64,000 nt of DNA from Microbacterium maritypicum (GTDB lineage: Bacteria; Actinomycetota; Actinomycetes; Actinomycetales; Microbacteriaceae), in NCBI RefSeq assembly GCF_008868125.1, contig NZ_WAAQ01000001.1, forward strand, positions 1,488,001 through 1,552,000. The letters are read 5' to 3'. Below the pieces are notes generated by a model. It searched no databases and was not told the origin of the DNA. It saw only the letters and a list, made by a program, of their open reading frames with translations. Shown here in pieces: positions 28,964-38,498 of the stretch. Within the stretch, counting starts at the first letter, position 1, and every line of letters starts with the position of its first letter. A program made the position numbers and the translations under genes.

Positions 28964-29724
28964 AGGACTGGGTCGGCGTCGGCGAGGCATATTCCGCTTC
29001 CTACGCCGCACTCTGCGCAGGGACCTTCTCGGCGATGCAACGCGCACTCGGCGCACCGGGAGGGCGCAGCCTGCTCGATGTCGGCGCGGGCGACGGCAGG
29101 CTCGCTGCACTGTGGGCGGAGACGGGATGGAGCGTCCAGGCGTGCGAGCCCGAGGAGTCGATGCGTAGGGTGTCGCGCCGCGAGCGACCGCAGGTCGACA
29201 CGATCGATGCGGGGCTGCCGGATCTGCCGTTCGCCGACGGTGCCGTCGATGTGGTGGTCGCGAACTTCGTCCTGAACCATGTCGCCTCTCCGCGCAGGTC
29301 AGCCGCCGAGCTGCGGCGCGTGAGCCGTGGCGCCGTGGTCGCGACGACCTGGACGCTCTCGCCCTCCTGGTTCTGGGCGGAGGTCACCGAGCGCGCGAGG
29401 GTGACCCCGTTCGCCGGTGCGAAGCTCCCGGCCGACGAGGATTTCGAGCGGACCGCCGACGGCTTCGCGCGGATGCTGCGGGACGCGGGTCTGGAGCGCG
29501 TGGTCGTCACCGAGCACGGCTGGACCTGGAACGCGGACCCGGATGTGCTCTGGCATTCGGTCGAAGGGGGCGTCGCCGGGGCCGGTGCTCTCTATGCCCG
29601 TCTCGACGCCGATGATCGTCGGCGATTCCGTGCGGCGTTCGAGCGCGTCGTGGATGAGCGCGCTGCGCACGGCGCGCTCCCGCTCGAGCATCGTGCGGCC
29701 GTGGCTGTGAGCCCATTTTCCTGA
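28960..29724 (+). CDS. Class I SAM-dependent methyltransferase
   Basis: A 254-residue Rossmann-fold methyltransferase of the Methyltransf_11 type. Motif I is LLDVGAGDGRLAALW (about residue 38), the acidic motif II is WSVQACEPEESM, and the post-motif FADGAVDVVVANFVLNHV (about 90) is clear. It starts within the MFS stop (ATGA). Neither substrate nor pathway is evident; coupling to an MFS transporter could mean self-protection by modification plus export. Confidence 0.85.
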   Translation: MKDWVGVGEAYSASYAALCAGTFSAMQRALGAPGGRSLLDVGAGDGRLAALWAETGWSVQACEPEESMRRVSRRERPQVDTIDAGLPDLPFADGAVDVVVANFVLNHVASPRRSAAELRRVSRGAVVATTWTLSPSWFWAEVTERARVTPFAGAKLPADEDFERTADGFARMLRDAGLERVVVTEHGWTWNADPDVLWHSVEGGVAGAGALYARLDADDRRRFRAAFERVVDERAAHGALPLEHRAAVAVSPFS

Positions 29725-29762
29725 GGGCCCTCCGCCCACCCGCGATGCGACGGCCGTCCCCG

Positions 29763-29777
29763 TAGAATCGAAGGGCT
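29763..29777 (+). promoter_or_regulatory. gltX promoter, TAGAAT close to the start codon
   Basis: TAGAAT (29763-29768) is 9 bases before ATG 29778, so the 5' leader would be two or three bases at most. Confidence 0.5.
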
Positions 29778-31283
29778 ATGGCTACCCCTCACCCCCTCAC
29801 CACGACTGTCAGTGGTGCCGACGTCCGCGTCCGCTTCTGCCCCTCGCCGACCGGACTGCCGCATGTCGGCATGGTCCGCACGGCTCTCTACAACTGGGCC
29901 TACGCCCGTCACAACGGCGGGAAGATGGTGTTCCGCATCGAGGACACCGACGCCGCCCGTGACAGCGAGGAGAGCTTCCGCCAGCTGGTCGATGCTCTGA
30001 CCTGGCTCAAGATCGACTGGGATGAGGGCGTCGAGGTCGGCGGACCGCACGCTCCGTACCGGCAGTCCGAGCGTCATGACATCTATCGCGAGGTGATCGA
30101 CAAGCTCATCGCCACGGGCGCCCTCTACGAGAGCTTCTCCACGGCCGAGGAGATCGACGCGCGCAACGAGGCCGCAGGCCGTGCCAAGCAGCTCGGCTAC
30201 GACAACTTCGACCGCGATCTCACCGAGGAGCAGAAGGAGGCGTTCCGCGCCGAGGGTCGCCAGCCTGCGCTGCGCCTGCGGGTACCGGACGAGGACGTCA
30301 CCTACGTCGACCTGATCCGCGGCGAGGTCACCTTCCCCGCCGGCTCGTTCCCCGACTTCGTGGTCGTGCGTCCGAACGGCGTGCCGCTGTACACCTTCGT
30401 GAACCCGGTCGACGACGCCCTGATGGGCATCACCCACGTGCTGCGTGGCGAGGACCTCATGCCCTCGACCGCACGCCAGCTCTCTCTGTACGCCGCGCTC
30501 ATCGACGCGGGCGTCACGACGTTCGTGCCGCGCTTCGCGCACATGCCCCTGGTGTTGGGAGAGACCGGCAACAAGAAGCTCTCCAAGCGCGACCCGCAGG
30601 CCGACCTGTTCCTGCACCGGGACCGCGGCTTCATCCCCGAGGGGCTGCTCAATTACCTCGCGCTGCTCGGCTGGTCGATCGGTCCCGACCGCGACGTGTT
30701 CTCGCTCGACGAGTTCACGGCCGCGTTCGACATCGTCAACGTCAACCCGAACCCGGCCCGTTTCGACCAGAAGAAGGCCGAGTCGATCAACGGCGACCAC
30801 ATCCGGATGCTGGGGGAGAAGGACTTCGCCGAGCGCACGATCCCGTATCTCGCCGCGGCCGGTCTGTTCGACGAGCCCACGCACGAGCAGCTGGTGACGG
30901 CCTTCCGCGTCGCACCTCTCGTGCAGGAGCGCGTGCAGCTGCTGGGCGAGGTCCCCGGCATGGTGGGCTTCCTGTTCGCCGACGAGGTCACGTACGCCGA
31001 GGATGCGCTCAAGGGGCTGCCGGCGAACGCCGCCGAGGTGCTCGATGCCTGCGTCGTCGCGCTCGAGCCGCTGGAGGAGTTCACGCCGGAGAAGATCCAG
31101 GAGGCCCTGGCCGCGGAGCTGGTCGAGAAGCTCGAGCTCAAGCCGCGCATCGCCTACGGCCCGCCGCGCGTGGCCATCACGGGCCGCCGGATCTCCCCGC
31201 CGCTGTTCGAGTCGATGGAGCTGCTGGGCAAGGAGGAGTCGCTTCGTCGTCTGCGCTCCCTGTCGGCGTTCCTCGCCAGCTGA
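29778..31283 (+). CDS. gltX: Glutamyl-tRNA synthetase (probably non-discriminating)
   Basis: GltX charges tRNA-Glu with glutamate, and in actinobacteria also tRNA-Gln, which GatCAB then amidates. The class I signature appears as [13 protein letters not shown] (HIGH equivalent, about residues 20-33), and the KMSKS equivalent as KLSKRD (about 266). The 501-residue length is normal and the C-terminal anticodon-binding domain covers about 330-500. A tRNA-Gln gene lies 101 bases downstream on the same strand. Confidence 0.96.
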   Translation: MATPHPLTTTVSGADVRVRFCPSPTGLPHVGMVRTALYNWAYARHNGGKMVFRIEDTDAARDSEESFRQLVDALTWLKIDWDEGVEVGGPHAPYRQSERHDIYREVIDKLIATGALYESFSTAEEIDARNEAAGRAKQLGYDNFDRDLTEEQKEAFRAEGRQPALRLRVPDEDVTYVDLIRGEVTFPAGSFPDFVVVRPNGVPLYTFVNPVDDALMGITHVLRGEDLMPSTARQLSLYAALIDAGVTTFVPRFAHMPLVLGETGNKKLSKRDPQADLFLHRDRGFIPEGLLNYLALLGWSIGPDRDVFSLDEFTAAFDIVNVNPNPARFDQKKAESINGDHIRMLGEKDFAERTIPYLAAAGLFDEPTHEQLVTAFRVAPLVQERVQLLGEVPGMVGFLFADEVTYAEDALKGLPANAAEVLDACVVALEPLEEFTPEKIQEALAAELVEKLELKPRIAYGPPRVAITGRRISPPLFESMELLGKEESLRRLRSLSAFLAS

Positions 31284-31323
31284 GGCGCGACGCGCCCGGG
31301 CGGCGGATCACGGCCCACCGGTT

Positions 31324-31352
31324 TTGGTGTTCCGCCGCCGCTCGGGTAGGCT
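31324..31352 (+). promoter_or_regulatory. Promoter of tRNA-Gln
   Basis: TTGGTG (31324-31329) and TAGGCT (31347-31352) are spaced by 17 bases, and the mature tRNA begins 32 bases downstream. Confidence 0.6.
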
Positions 31353-31384
31353 TGATTCTCGGTGCGAGGCTCCGGTTTCGCCCT

Positions 31385-31456
31385 TGGGGTATGGTGTAAT
31401 TGGCAACACGACGGTTTCTGGTTCCGTTATTCTTGGTTCGAGTCCAGGTACCCCAG
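31385..31456 (+). tRNA. tRNA-Gln (anticodon CUG)
   Basis: A 72-base cloverleaf. The acceptor stem TGGGGTA (31385-31391) pairs with TACCCCA (31449-31455), the D-stem is GTGT/ACAC, the anticodon loop TTCTGGT gives CTG, and the T-arm has the loop TTCGAGT. The discriminator is G and CCA is not encoded. The inner pair of the anticodon stem (31:39) is a T-T mismatch. A terminator follows at once. Confidence 0.92.
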
Positions 31457-31464
31457 CAAGTCGA

Positions 31465-31495
31465 AAACCCCCGCTCAGGCGGGGGTTTCGTCGTT
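31465..31495 (+). terminator. Terminator after tRNA-Gln
   Basis: AAACCCCCGC (31465-31474) pairs perfectly with GCGGGGGTTT (31479-31488) over the loop TCAG, with TCGTCGTTT after it. Confidence 0.9.
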
Positions 31496-31544
31496 TCCGG
31501 ACCAGTATCGCCAGAGCAGTTCGGCTGCGTGTCCACCGCGACGA

Positions 31545-31590
31545 CGAAAGCCCCCTGCATCCCGTGTCAGCACAGGATGCAGAGGGCTCT
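31545..31590 (-). terminator. Terminator after the phosphoesterase gene
   Basis: Bases 31549-31562 pair with 31575-31588 (14 bp, one mismatch) around a 12-base loop. It lies 15 bases past the stop of the minus-strand phosphoesterase and is followed on that strand by TTTCG. Confidence 0.75.
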
Positions 31591-31602
31591 CGTGATGGCG
31601 CG

Positions 31603-34600
31603 TCAGGCCGAGCGGCGGCGCAGGTGGAGCAGCCACGTGCCCGCGGCCAGCAGAGTGAGGGCAAGGCCCGTCCAGACCCAGCCGATCGCGCCGTCTGCGC
31701 CGGTCGTCGCCAGGGGGTCGGGAGAGCTGTCGGCTCCGGGCTTCGTGGCGGTGCCGTGCCCGTCGCCGGGGCTTCCGTTCCCGGTGCCTCCGTCGCCGCC
31801 CTCTCCAGGTGTTCCCGCGTCGACCGCGGCGAACTCCACCGAGGCGAGCACTCTGCTCTGGACGCCGGTCAGCACCAGGTCCGACCCCTCGATGGCGAAG
31901 CTGTCGACGCCGCTGGCCGTGACCGTGGAACCCGCGATCCGGAAACCGGCCGCCGGGGTGAGGGTCAGCCGCACCTGGCCCCCACGATCGGCGACGCCCT
32001 CTGCGGGCGAGACGGCGCCCCCGCGCACCTCGGTGCGATAGCTGAAGCGCACGGTCTGAGCCTCCACCGCGTCGACGGCGGCCTTCAGTGCATCGAAGCT
32101 CGTACGAAGCTGCTCGCTCGTCGGCGCCGCTGCGGCACGTCGGTCGAGCGGGGCTGCTTCCCCTGCGAGCAGAGCGGCACTGTTCGACGTCGCGGTGGCG
32201 AGCGCCTCGCCGAGGGTCTGATCGAAGACCCGGCCGTTGGCGGCCTCGACCTCGTTCGCGTTCATCAGCTCGGTGGCGTACTCCACGGCCTGGGTGAGCG
32301 CGGCGTTCTCGGCGGTGGAGTCGCCCGCCGCGAACAGGGCGGCGACCTCGGTTCCGGTCAACGCCGTGTCCCACATCCGCAGGTCGTCCATGTCGAGACC
32401 GATGCCGTAGCTCTTGCTGCCGTCGACGCCCACGAGCATGTTCAGACCACTGGTCATGCTGCCGATGCCCGCGATGCTCATCTCCTTGGCCTGCACGCCG
32501 TCCAGGTAAGTGCTCGCCACGTTGCGCGTGCGATCCACGGTCACGGTCATGTGGTGCCACGAACCCCGGTAGTCGCCGACATCACCGGTCGCATATACGC
32601 CGTTCGTGCCGTCGCCGAGGGTGAACTCGAGCTTGCCGGTGTTGGTTCCCTCCGGCGCGAGGTTGATGCCGGAGCGGTACCAGTTCGCCCAGTTCTTGTT
32701 GCTGATGATCGCGCCGTAGCCGCTGACTCCTGTGACCTTCGTCCAGAAGCCGATGGTGAGGTCCTTGTCCGTGCCGAGTTCGAACTCGGGGCGGGATCCG
32801 AGGTCGATGTAGTTGCTCGCGCCGCCGCCGATGCGTACCGCCGTTCCCGACGCGCCGGGGCGGTCGGTGTCGACATAGGAGACCGATCCGACCGGCTTCG
32901 CCGCGGGAGCCGTGCCCGCGTGTGCGCCGGTGTCTCCGAGATCGCCCTCGAAGGCGAGGTGCAGGAATTCGCCGTCCGGCGCAGGCGCCGGTACCTCCGG
33001 GAAGTCGGGGAAGACGAGCTCGCCGGCCGTGCGCACGATGCCGGTGAGCGGCTCGGACGCGTTCTGGAAGTCATCGTAGGCGGTGACCGTGACGGTGTAG
33101 TTCTTCGCCGCCTTCAGGCCGCGGATGTCGAAGCCCATCGTGTTCGGGGTCATGTAGAACCGCGAGTACGCCTTGAACGAACCGGCGACGGACTTCGGGG
33201 CGTTGCTTCCGAAGTCGGGCACCTGATTCGCCGTGAACGGCACGGGGTTGCCGGCCTGGTCGCGGATCTCGACCTCGTAGTGGTTCACGAGCTCATCGTC
33301 CTTCGCCTGGTCGAAGCGCAGCGTGAGGGACTCCTCTGCGATGTCGCTCGCGGTCACGGCAGCGGCACCCCACCACGGTGCGACCGTGCTGCGCTGATCC
33401 GCGGTGTACGTGAAGCCGCTCTTGCCCTCGGTCGTGTCGATGACCCAGGGCATGCCGATCCACCGCTGATGGGTGACATCGAATCGGCGGATGACCGTGC
33501 GCCCGTCGGTGAGCACAGACACGAAGTTCGCGCTCTTCTGCGGGACCCCGGCGGCGGCATCGCCCTGGTTGCCGCCGAAGTAGCCGCCGCCGATGAAGTC
33601 AGCGGGGACATCTTGGTAGATGTAGTTCATCGACGCGTTCTCGTAGACGGTGAAGTCCTTCTGGAAGATGCTCGTCTCCGGGTTCGATGAGAAATGGGTG
33701 TGCGCGGAACCCAGCATCACCTGCGGGTAGTCCGCGAGGATGCGCTGCAGATCGGGTCCTGCCATGTCGTAGTCGGCATGGAAGGGGCCACCCAGCGAGG
33801 TGCCGGCGTACCCGCTGTGGATCGAGACGAAGATCGGCGAGGCCGGGTCGTAGTCGGGCTTCGCCGCGATCTCCTGGAGCGTGCTGCGGAGGTAGGCCTG
33901 GTAGCCGGAGCGCTGGCCGCTGTATCCGAACGTGTTCGTGCCGTTGTAGTCGAGGCCGATGAAGTCGATGCCCTCGATCGTCGTGTGGAAGTTGCTCACG
34001 TAGCCGGTGTCGGCGTTCGGGTAGAACCACTCCGGCGCACCAGCGGGCGCGTTCGAGCGTGCGGCCTCGAACGTCGTGCCCATCAGATCGGCGATGTCGT
34101 GGTTGCCCTGTGTCAGAAGCACCTGCGACTCTGGGAACGTCTCGCGCATGACGCGTTCGACCGCGCGGTACCAGCCGGCGACCTTCTCGCTGTCGCCGGC
34201 GAGGTGAGCGGAGTGCTCGGGATCGTTCGCGCCGACGACGTCGCCGTTGTCGACGACGACGCGGGGTTCGAACCCCTTCGCCTCTGCCCAGGAGCGCAAC
34301 GCCTGGAAGTGCGGCTTCGCCCCCTCGTAGGCGACCTGCTCCGATGTCTTGTCGGCCGTGGCGGAGCCACCGAGCTCGGTGTCGGACATCGTGATGAACT
34401 CGAGCGTCGCCTCCGCATCGTTGTAGGCGTCGTTCGCGGCCTCGATGCGCTGCGGGGTCATCGGCTCGGTGGCAGGAAGGGAGGCGGGGTCCGCCATCGG
34501 TGCGATCGCCGCGGCGGGCAGGGCGGGCAGGAGCAGGGTGAGCGCTGCAGCGGCGGCGATCACCCCTCCGCCCAGAGCACGGCGCCGTGCCGGTTCGGGG

Positions 34601-34638
34601 CGGGGGCGCGTCTTCATCGGATCATCAGGGGTCAGCAT
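31603..34638 (-). CDS. Secreted, wall-anchored calcineurin-like phosphoesterase with LamG domain
   Basis: A 1011-residue surface protein. A long signal peptide covers about residues 1-47 (hydrophobic core AAAAALTLLLPALPAAA). A metallophosphoesterase domain follows at about 75-370, with metal-site blocks SDTELGG, DNGDVVG, LTQGNHDIADL, SIHSGY and GSAHTHFSS. Next come a fibronectin-like segment (about 435-545), a LamG/concanavalin-like domain (about 560-720) and a helical stretch. The C-terminus has the sortase signal LATTG (976-980), a hydrophobic helix and the basic tail LRRRSA. LAxTG is the class E sortase motif of actinobacteria. ATG 34638 has AGGAAG upstream. It lies 57 bases downstream of the HAD gene and probably shares its transcript. 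The phosphorylated substrate is unknown. Confidence 0.88.
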   Translation of the reverse strand: MLTPDDPMKTRPRPEPARRRALGGGVIAAAAALTLLLPALPAAAIAPMADPASLPATEPMTPQRIEAANDAYNDAEATLEFITMSDTELGGSATADKTSEQVAYEGAKPHFQALRSWAEAKGFEPRVVVDNGDVVGANDPEHSAHLAGDSEKVAGWYRAVERVMRETFPESQVLLTQGNHDIADLMGTTFEAARSNAPAGAPEWFYPNADTGYVSNFHTTIEGIDFIGLDYNGTNTFGYSGQRSGYQAYLRSTLQEIAAKPDYDPASPIFVSIHSGYAGTSLGGPFHADYDMAGPDLQRILADYPQVMLGSAHTHFSSNPETSIFQKDFTVYENASMNYIYQDVPADFIGGGYFGGNQGDAAAGVPQKSANFVSVLTDGRTVIRRFDVTHQRWIGMPWVIDTTEGKSGFTYTADQRSTVAPWWGAAAVTASDIAEESLTLRFDQAKDDELVNHYEVEIRDQAGNPVPFTANQVPDFGSNAPKSVAGSFKAYSRFYMTPNTMGFDIRGLKAAKNYTVTVTAYDDFQNASEPLTGIVRTAGELVFPDFPEVPAPAPDGEFLHLAFEGDLGDTGAHAGTAPAAKPVGSVSYVDTDRPGASGTAVRIGGGASNYIDLGSRPEFELGTDKDLTIGFWTKVTGVSGYGAIISNKNWANWYRSGINLAPEGTNTGKLEFTLGDGTNGVYATGDVGDYRGSWHHMTVTVDRTRNVASTYLDGVQAKEMSIAGIGSMTSGLNMLVGVDGSKSYGIGLDMDDLRMWDTALTGTEVAALFAAGDSTAENAALTQAVEYATELMNANEVEAANGRVFDQTLGEALATATSNSAALLAGEAAPLDRRAAAAPTSEQLRTSFDALKAAVDAVEAQTVRFSYRTEVRGGAVSPAEGVADRGGQVRLTLTPAAGFRIAGSTVTASGVDSFAIEGSDLVLTGVQSRVLASVEFAAVDAGTPGEGGDGGTGNGSPGDGHGTATKPGADSSPDPLATTGADGAIGWVWTGLALTLLAAGTWLLHLRRRSA

Positions 34639-34695
34639 GGAGCTTCCTCACGGGGTGTTGGTCGGGTGCGAACGGGGAGAGATCGGACGAGCAGG

Positions 34696-35397
34696 TCAGG
34701 GGAGTGCGGGCTCGAGGGCCATCACCGAGGCCACCCACGCGGCGGTCACAGGGCGGAGGTCGGGGATGCACGCGGTCGCGCCGCTCGTGGCGCGCAGATC
34801 GGCTCGTACCTGTACGACCCGGCTTCCGGCCGCGACGGCGGCCCGGACTCCGACCTCCGAGTCCTCGAACACCAGGCAGGTGCCGGGGTCGATGCCGAGC
34901 AGATCGAATGCCTGCAGATAGGGCTCGGGATCCGGCTTCGTGTGCTGCACGTCATCAGCCGTGACGACGACGTCGAATGCGCCCAGAGCGAGGCTTTCGG
35001 CGACCGCATCGACCCAGCGGTGCGTCGAGCTCGTCACCAGCGCGATGCGGATCCCTTCTCCGCGGAGGTGTCCGAGCGCCTCCTCGGCGCCGGAGACCCA
35101 CGACAGGCGGTCGGCGAAGGCGTCGATCGTGAGCGCCTCGAGGTCGGCGGCGACCTCGGCGGCTCGGGCGGACAGGCCGCCGACCTCGATCAGCGCGTGG
35201 GCGGCCTCGATGCTGGAGAGACCCTCGAACTCGACGAGCTGTGCAGACGAGACCGCCGCGCCGTCGAGCGCGAGCCGGGCGCGGATCGCGTCGAGCCACA
35301 GCCGCTCGCTGTCGACGAGCGTGCCGTCGAGGTCGAAGAGCACGGCAGCGGGCTGCGCGGAAGGGCGGTGATCGGAGGAGGGCGTCGACGGGGTCAC
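34696..35397 (-). CDS. HAD-superfamily phosphatase (subfamily IA)
   Basis: A 233-residue small-molecule phosphatase or phosphoglucomutase-like protein. Motif I is LFDLDGTLVDSE (about residue 19), motif II TSSTHRW (about 119), motif III near KPDPEPYL (about 155) and motif IV VFEDSEVGVRAAVAAG (about 171). The start is uncertain. GTG 35397 is the best choice, as the extension to 35538 has a non-homologous Arg-rich leader. It lies upstream of the phosphoesterase and divergent from the GntR/UTRA gene. Confidence 0.85.
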   Translation of the reverse strand: MTPSTPSSDHRPSAQPAAVLFDLDGTLVDSERLWLDAIRARLALDGAAVSSAQLVEFEGLSSIEAAHALIEVGGLSARAAEVAADLEALTIDAFADRLSWVSGAEEALGHLRGEGIRIALVTSSTHRWVDAVAESLALGAFDVVVTADDVQHTKPDPEPYLQAFDLLGIDPGTCLVFEDSEVGVRAAVAAGSRVVQVRADLRATSGATACIPDLRPVTAAWVASVMALEPALP

Positions 35398-35483
35398 GGG
35401 TTGATTACCCCGCCTGACGGTGTGCAGAGGAGGGCGAGCAGATGAACGGCGACGGAACGATCGGTGTCTCCGGGCGCGACACG

Positions 35484-35509
35484 CGGGACAACTGTGAACT
35501 GCTGTCCCG
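35484..35509. promoter_or_regulatory. Inverted repeat between HAD and GntR/UTRA genes
   Basis: CGGGACA (35484-35490) and TGTCCCG (35503-35509) form a perfect 7-bp inverted repeat with a 12-base spacer inside the divergent intergenic region. It is a candidate operator for the adjacent GntR regulator. Confidence 0.4.
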
Positions 35510-35539
35510 TTCGCGCGATCGCGGGCCTCGTGGCTCACC

Positions 35540-35545
35540 TAGTCT
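35540..35545 (+). promoter_or_regulatory. -10 box of the GntR/UTRA gene
   Basis: TAGTCT (35540-35545) lies 3 bases before ATG 35549 and 6 bases before GTG 35552. The 6-base spacing seen at other leaderless genes here favours GTG 35552 as the real start. Confidence 0.5.
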
Positions 35546-35548
35546 GAG

Positions 35549-36307
35549 ATGGTGCCACCGGCGAACCCGCGCCCCCATCGCGAGATCATGAGCGATCTGA
35601 TGACCAGGATCATCGACGGAGAGTTCGCCCCGGATTCCCGGCTTCCGTCCGAGACGAAGCTGGGGCACCATTACGGCTCGACCCGGGGAACGGTGCGCCG
35701 AGCACTCGCGGGGCTCGAGGAGCGAGGGCTGGTGTCGCCGGTTCAGGGCACGGGCTGGATCGTGCGTTCGGGGCGTCCGAGCCAGTCGTTCGAAGAGCTG
35801 CGGTCGTTCGCCCAGTGGGCGCGGTCGAAGGGGATGACACCCGGAGGGCTGGTGCGACGCAAGGAGTTCGGAGAGGCGACAGCAGCCGAGGCGCGCCGTC
35901 TGTGGGTGAGCCCGAGGGCACGGGTGCTCCGCGTGACGAGGACGCGCAGCATCGACGGGCGCGACGTCATGCTGGAGCGCACCTCCTATCCCGACTGGAT
36001 CGCCGATCGGGTCGCCGCGATCGCCGACGACGAGGCCTCGGTCGTCGAGGCGCTCACTCGCGACTTCGGCGTCGTGACCGCCTTCGCCGAGCACGCCATC
36101 GACGCTGTCCCGGTCTCCAGTGCGGACGCCACCCTGCTCGGGGTCCGTCGCGCGAGCCCGCTGCTGCGTGTGCGCCGGGTGAGTTACGCCTCGGCCGGTG
36201 AACCGATCGAGTACGGGGAGGATCGCTACCTTCCGGATGCCGTGACGTTCCTGGTCACGGCATCGCGGGAGAGCACGCCGCTCACGCGTACCGAGTTCTC
36301 GCGGTAG
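35549..36307 (+). CDS. GntR-family regulator with UTRA domain (HutC subfamily)
   Basis: A 252-residue regulator. The winged helix (IIDGEFAPDSRLPSETKLGH, then YGSTRGTVRRALAGLEERGL, about residues 20-60) is followed by a UTRA ligand domain (about 85-245; LRVTRTRSIDGRDVMLERTS and later VRRVSYASAGEPIEYGEDRY). UTRA domains bind sugars, sugar phosphates or other small ligands. It is divergent from the HAD-phosphoesterase pair, which it probably controls. The start may be GTG 35552 (251 residues). Confidence 0.9.
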   Translation: MVPPANPRPHREIMSDLMTRIIDGEFAPDSRLPSETKLGHHYGSTRGTVRRALAGLEERGLVSPVQGTGWIVRSGRPSQSFEELRSFAQWARSKGMTPGGLVRRKEFGEATAAEARRLWVSPRARVLRVTRTRSIDGRDVMLERTSYPDWIADRVAAIADDEASVVEALTRDFGVVTAFAEHAIDAVPVSSADATLLGVRRASPLLRVRRVSYASAGEPIEYGEDRYLPDAVTFLVTASRESTPLTRTEFSR

Positions 36308-36367
36308 ATCCGGGGCCTGCCCGGGCACCAGTCCCGCGTCGCGTCCGGCGACGTCGAGGGCGCCGAG

Positions 36368-36379
36368 TAATGTGAATAC
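36368..36379 (+). promoter_or_regulatory. Leaderless promoter of jetA, TAATGT
   Basis: TAATGT (36368-36373) lies 6 bases before the GTG of jetA, matching the leaderless pattern. No ribosome site precedes the GTG. Confidence 0.55.
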
Positions 36380-37843
36380 GTGACAGGAACACGAGCAGAA
36401 GCGGCATTCTCCCGCGCTGTCACCGCATTCAGCACTCCTACGCTCGATCTGCTGCACGGTCGCTTCGCGCCCTTCGTGGTGGCGTCGCTCTCGCTTCTGT
36501 TCACCGCCGACCGGGCATCCATCCCGATCGCCGATGCGCAGGCCGAGCTCTCCGAGATCCTCGACGAGTTGCGGGGAGCGGGCGACGATGAGGACGACCG
36601 TCGGGTACCGGCGGGGACGGGACGCGACGTCGCCAGGAACTGGGTGCGGCTGGGCTGGCTGGTGCAGCAGATCGATGAGGACATCGAGGTGTACCGGCTG
36701 TCCGCGCACGCGGTGGAGGCACTGGAGATCGCGGGACGCACGGGCGGAGGCCGCACGCGTGTCTCCAACTCACGGGTGCGCACGCTCCTCGAAGCCGTGG
36801 AGCATCTGGCCGACAGTGCCGAGGCCGATCCCCTTCGCCGGCTCGCCCGTCTGCGTGAGGAGCGCGCCGCGCTCGACGCTGAGATCGACCGGATCGAGGA
36901 ATCGGGCCGGGCCGATCCGCTGGACGACGAAGAGCTCTACGAGGAAGCCGAGAACGTGCTGCATCTGGCGCGCGAGCTCCCGGCCGACTTCACACGGGTC
37001 GCCGAGTCCCTCAAGCTGATGCAGCGCGACGTCGTCGCCCATCTGCGCCGCGACGAGCGGCCGACGGGTGAGGTGCTCCGCGAATACCTCCAGCGCGCGC
37101 AGGACGTGATGAACTCGACGCCGGAGGGGCGCGCGTTCGCCGGTGCCCTGAGACTCATCGGCGATCCGGACCGCATCGATGCGCTCACCGAACAGCTGCA
37201 CGGCCTGCTCCGGCAGCCGTTCGCCCGCATGCTCGACGCCACCCAGCGTGCCGAACTCGATGCGATCGGGCGTCGAGTGGAACTCGGCGTCGAGGAGGTC
37301 CTCGCCGCGCAGCGGCGGGCATCCCATGTCATCACTGGCCAGGTGAAGACCCATGATCCGCTGCGGGACCGTCAGATCGACGACCTGCTCCGCGACGTCA
37401 TCGCCGCGCTCCACGTCTGGGATGGCACGGGGGCGAGCGCTGCGCCGGTGCGCAGCCTCCCACTCATCGATCTGGGTCACCTCAGACAGACGGTGAGCAG
37501 CATCCGCCCTCCCGCCGTCCCCGCCCCGCTCGCGGATGCCGAGGATGTCGAGTTCCCCGATGTCGACACGCGAGCGTGGGGTGGTCCGAGGTATGCGGAG
37601 CTCGAAGAGTACGTCTCGAACCTCGGCCCGGAGTTCGATCTCGCGACCGCTTTCGAGGACGCCGCCGACGACACCCGCCGGCCCGTCGACCTCGTCGGAC
37701 TGCTCGAGATCGCTCATCGCAACGGCATGACCGAGAGCGATGCGGTCTCGGTCGTCGAGGCGCTGCGTCCCGACGGCTCGACACGACGTTTCGCGTTCGG
37801 CGCCGTCACGGCGCGCAACCCGAAGGAAGAAGCACATGCCTGA
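36380..37843 (+). CDS. jetA: JetA / MksF-type kleisin (DUF3375), Wadjet condensin subunit
   Basis: JetA is the kleisin-like subunit that bridges the SMC heads in Wadjet (MksF in the MksBEF naming). At 487 residues it is full length. The protein has an N-terminal winged-helix part ([20 protein letters not shown]), long helices with [19 protein letters not shown] (about 210), the DUF3375 block [20 protein letters not shown] (about 252) and a C-terminal part ending at residue 487. The start is GTG 36380. Its end overlaps jetB by 8 bases. The gene heads the operon jetA-jetB-jetC. Confidence 0.88.
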   Translation: MTGTRAEAAFSRAVTAFSTPTLDLLHGRFAPFVVASLSLLFTADRASIPIADAQAELSEILDELRGAGDDEDDRRVPAGTGRDVARNWVRLGWLVQQIDEDIEVYRLSAHAVEALEIAGRTGGGRTRVSNSRVRTLLEAVEHLADSAEADPLRRLARLREERAALDAEIDRIEESGRADPLDDEELYEEAENVLHLARELPADFTRVAESLKLMQRDVVAHLRRDERPTGEVLREYLQRAQDVMNSTPEGRAFAGALRLIGDPDRIDALTEQLHGLLRQPFARMLDATQRAELDAIGRRVELGVEEVLAAQRRASHVITGQVKTHDPLRDRQIDDLLRDVIAALHVWDGTGASAAPVRSLPLIDLGHLRQTVSSIRPPAVPAPLADAEDVEFPDVDTRAWGGPRYAELEEYVSNLGPEFDLATAFEDAADDTRRPVDLVGLLEIAHRNGMTESDAVSVVEALRPDGSTRRFAFGAVTARNPKEEAHA

Positions 37844-38498
37844 AGAGAGCCTCGTGACGGAAGCGCCGGTGGACGACGCGTTCATCGCCCCCGTCCCGAT
37901 GGAAGACGACATCGAGGAGCACTTCGCGGGTGATCGAGGGACGCTCGATCCCGAGATCCGACGGCTGCTCGCGCACATCCTCCAGCGTCGTTTCATCGCC
38001 GCGGAGCGCAATCGTCGGGAGTGGACGCTCCTGCTCGACCACCAGCAGGTGATCGAGTCGCGGCTGAACGACCTCTACCTCCGCCTGGTCGTCGACCACG
38101 GTCGCGGTTTCGCCTACAAGCAGCAGTTGCGCTCCGATGAGATCGACATGCCGGTGCTGCTGAAGGACGCGCCCTACACGCGAGCCGAGACCCTGGTGCT
38201 GGTGCATCTTCGCACGGTGTATCAGCGCGAGTCCGCCGCCGGTGAGGCATCCGTGCGCATCGACATCGAAGACCTCGAGCAGACGGTGCTCAGCTACTTC
38301 ACCGACGTCGACGGGGGCACGGCCCGACAGCAGAAGGCCATCCGGAACGCGATGGACCGTCTGGATCGAGAGGGCATCGTCCAGGAGGAGACCAGTGGGC
38401 GCTATCGGATCAGTGCGCTCGTCGAGGTCGTCCTCAGCGCCGAGACCCTGAAAGAGCTTCGCGATTGGCTGCGGTCGCAGGAAGTGGTGGAACGATGA
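37836..38498 (+). CDS. jetB: JetB / MksE-type accessory subunit (DUF4194)
   Basis: JetB is the KITE-like winged-helix partner that binds the kleisin in Wadjet. The 220-residue length and the DUF4194 pattern fit: [20 protein letters not shown] (about residue 43), then [33 protein letters not shown] (about 121) and a C-terminal winged helix ([20 protein letters not shown]). It overlaps jetA by 8 bases and jetC by 4 bases (ATGA), so the three subunits are made together. Confidence 0.88.
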   Translation: MPEESLVTEAPVDDAFIAPVPMEDDIEEHFAGDRGTLDPEIRRLLAHILQRRFIAAERNRREWTLLLDHQQVIESRLNDLYLRLVVDHGRGFAYKQQLRSDEIDMPVLLKDAPYTRAETLVLVHLRTVYQRESAAGEASVRIDIEDLEQTVLSYFTDVDGGTARQQKAIRNAMDRLDREGIVQEETSGRYRISALVEVVLSAETLKELRDWLRSQEVVER

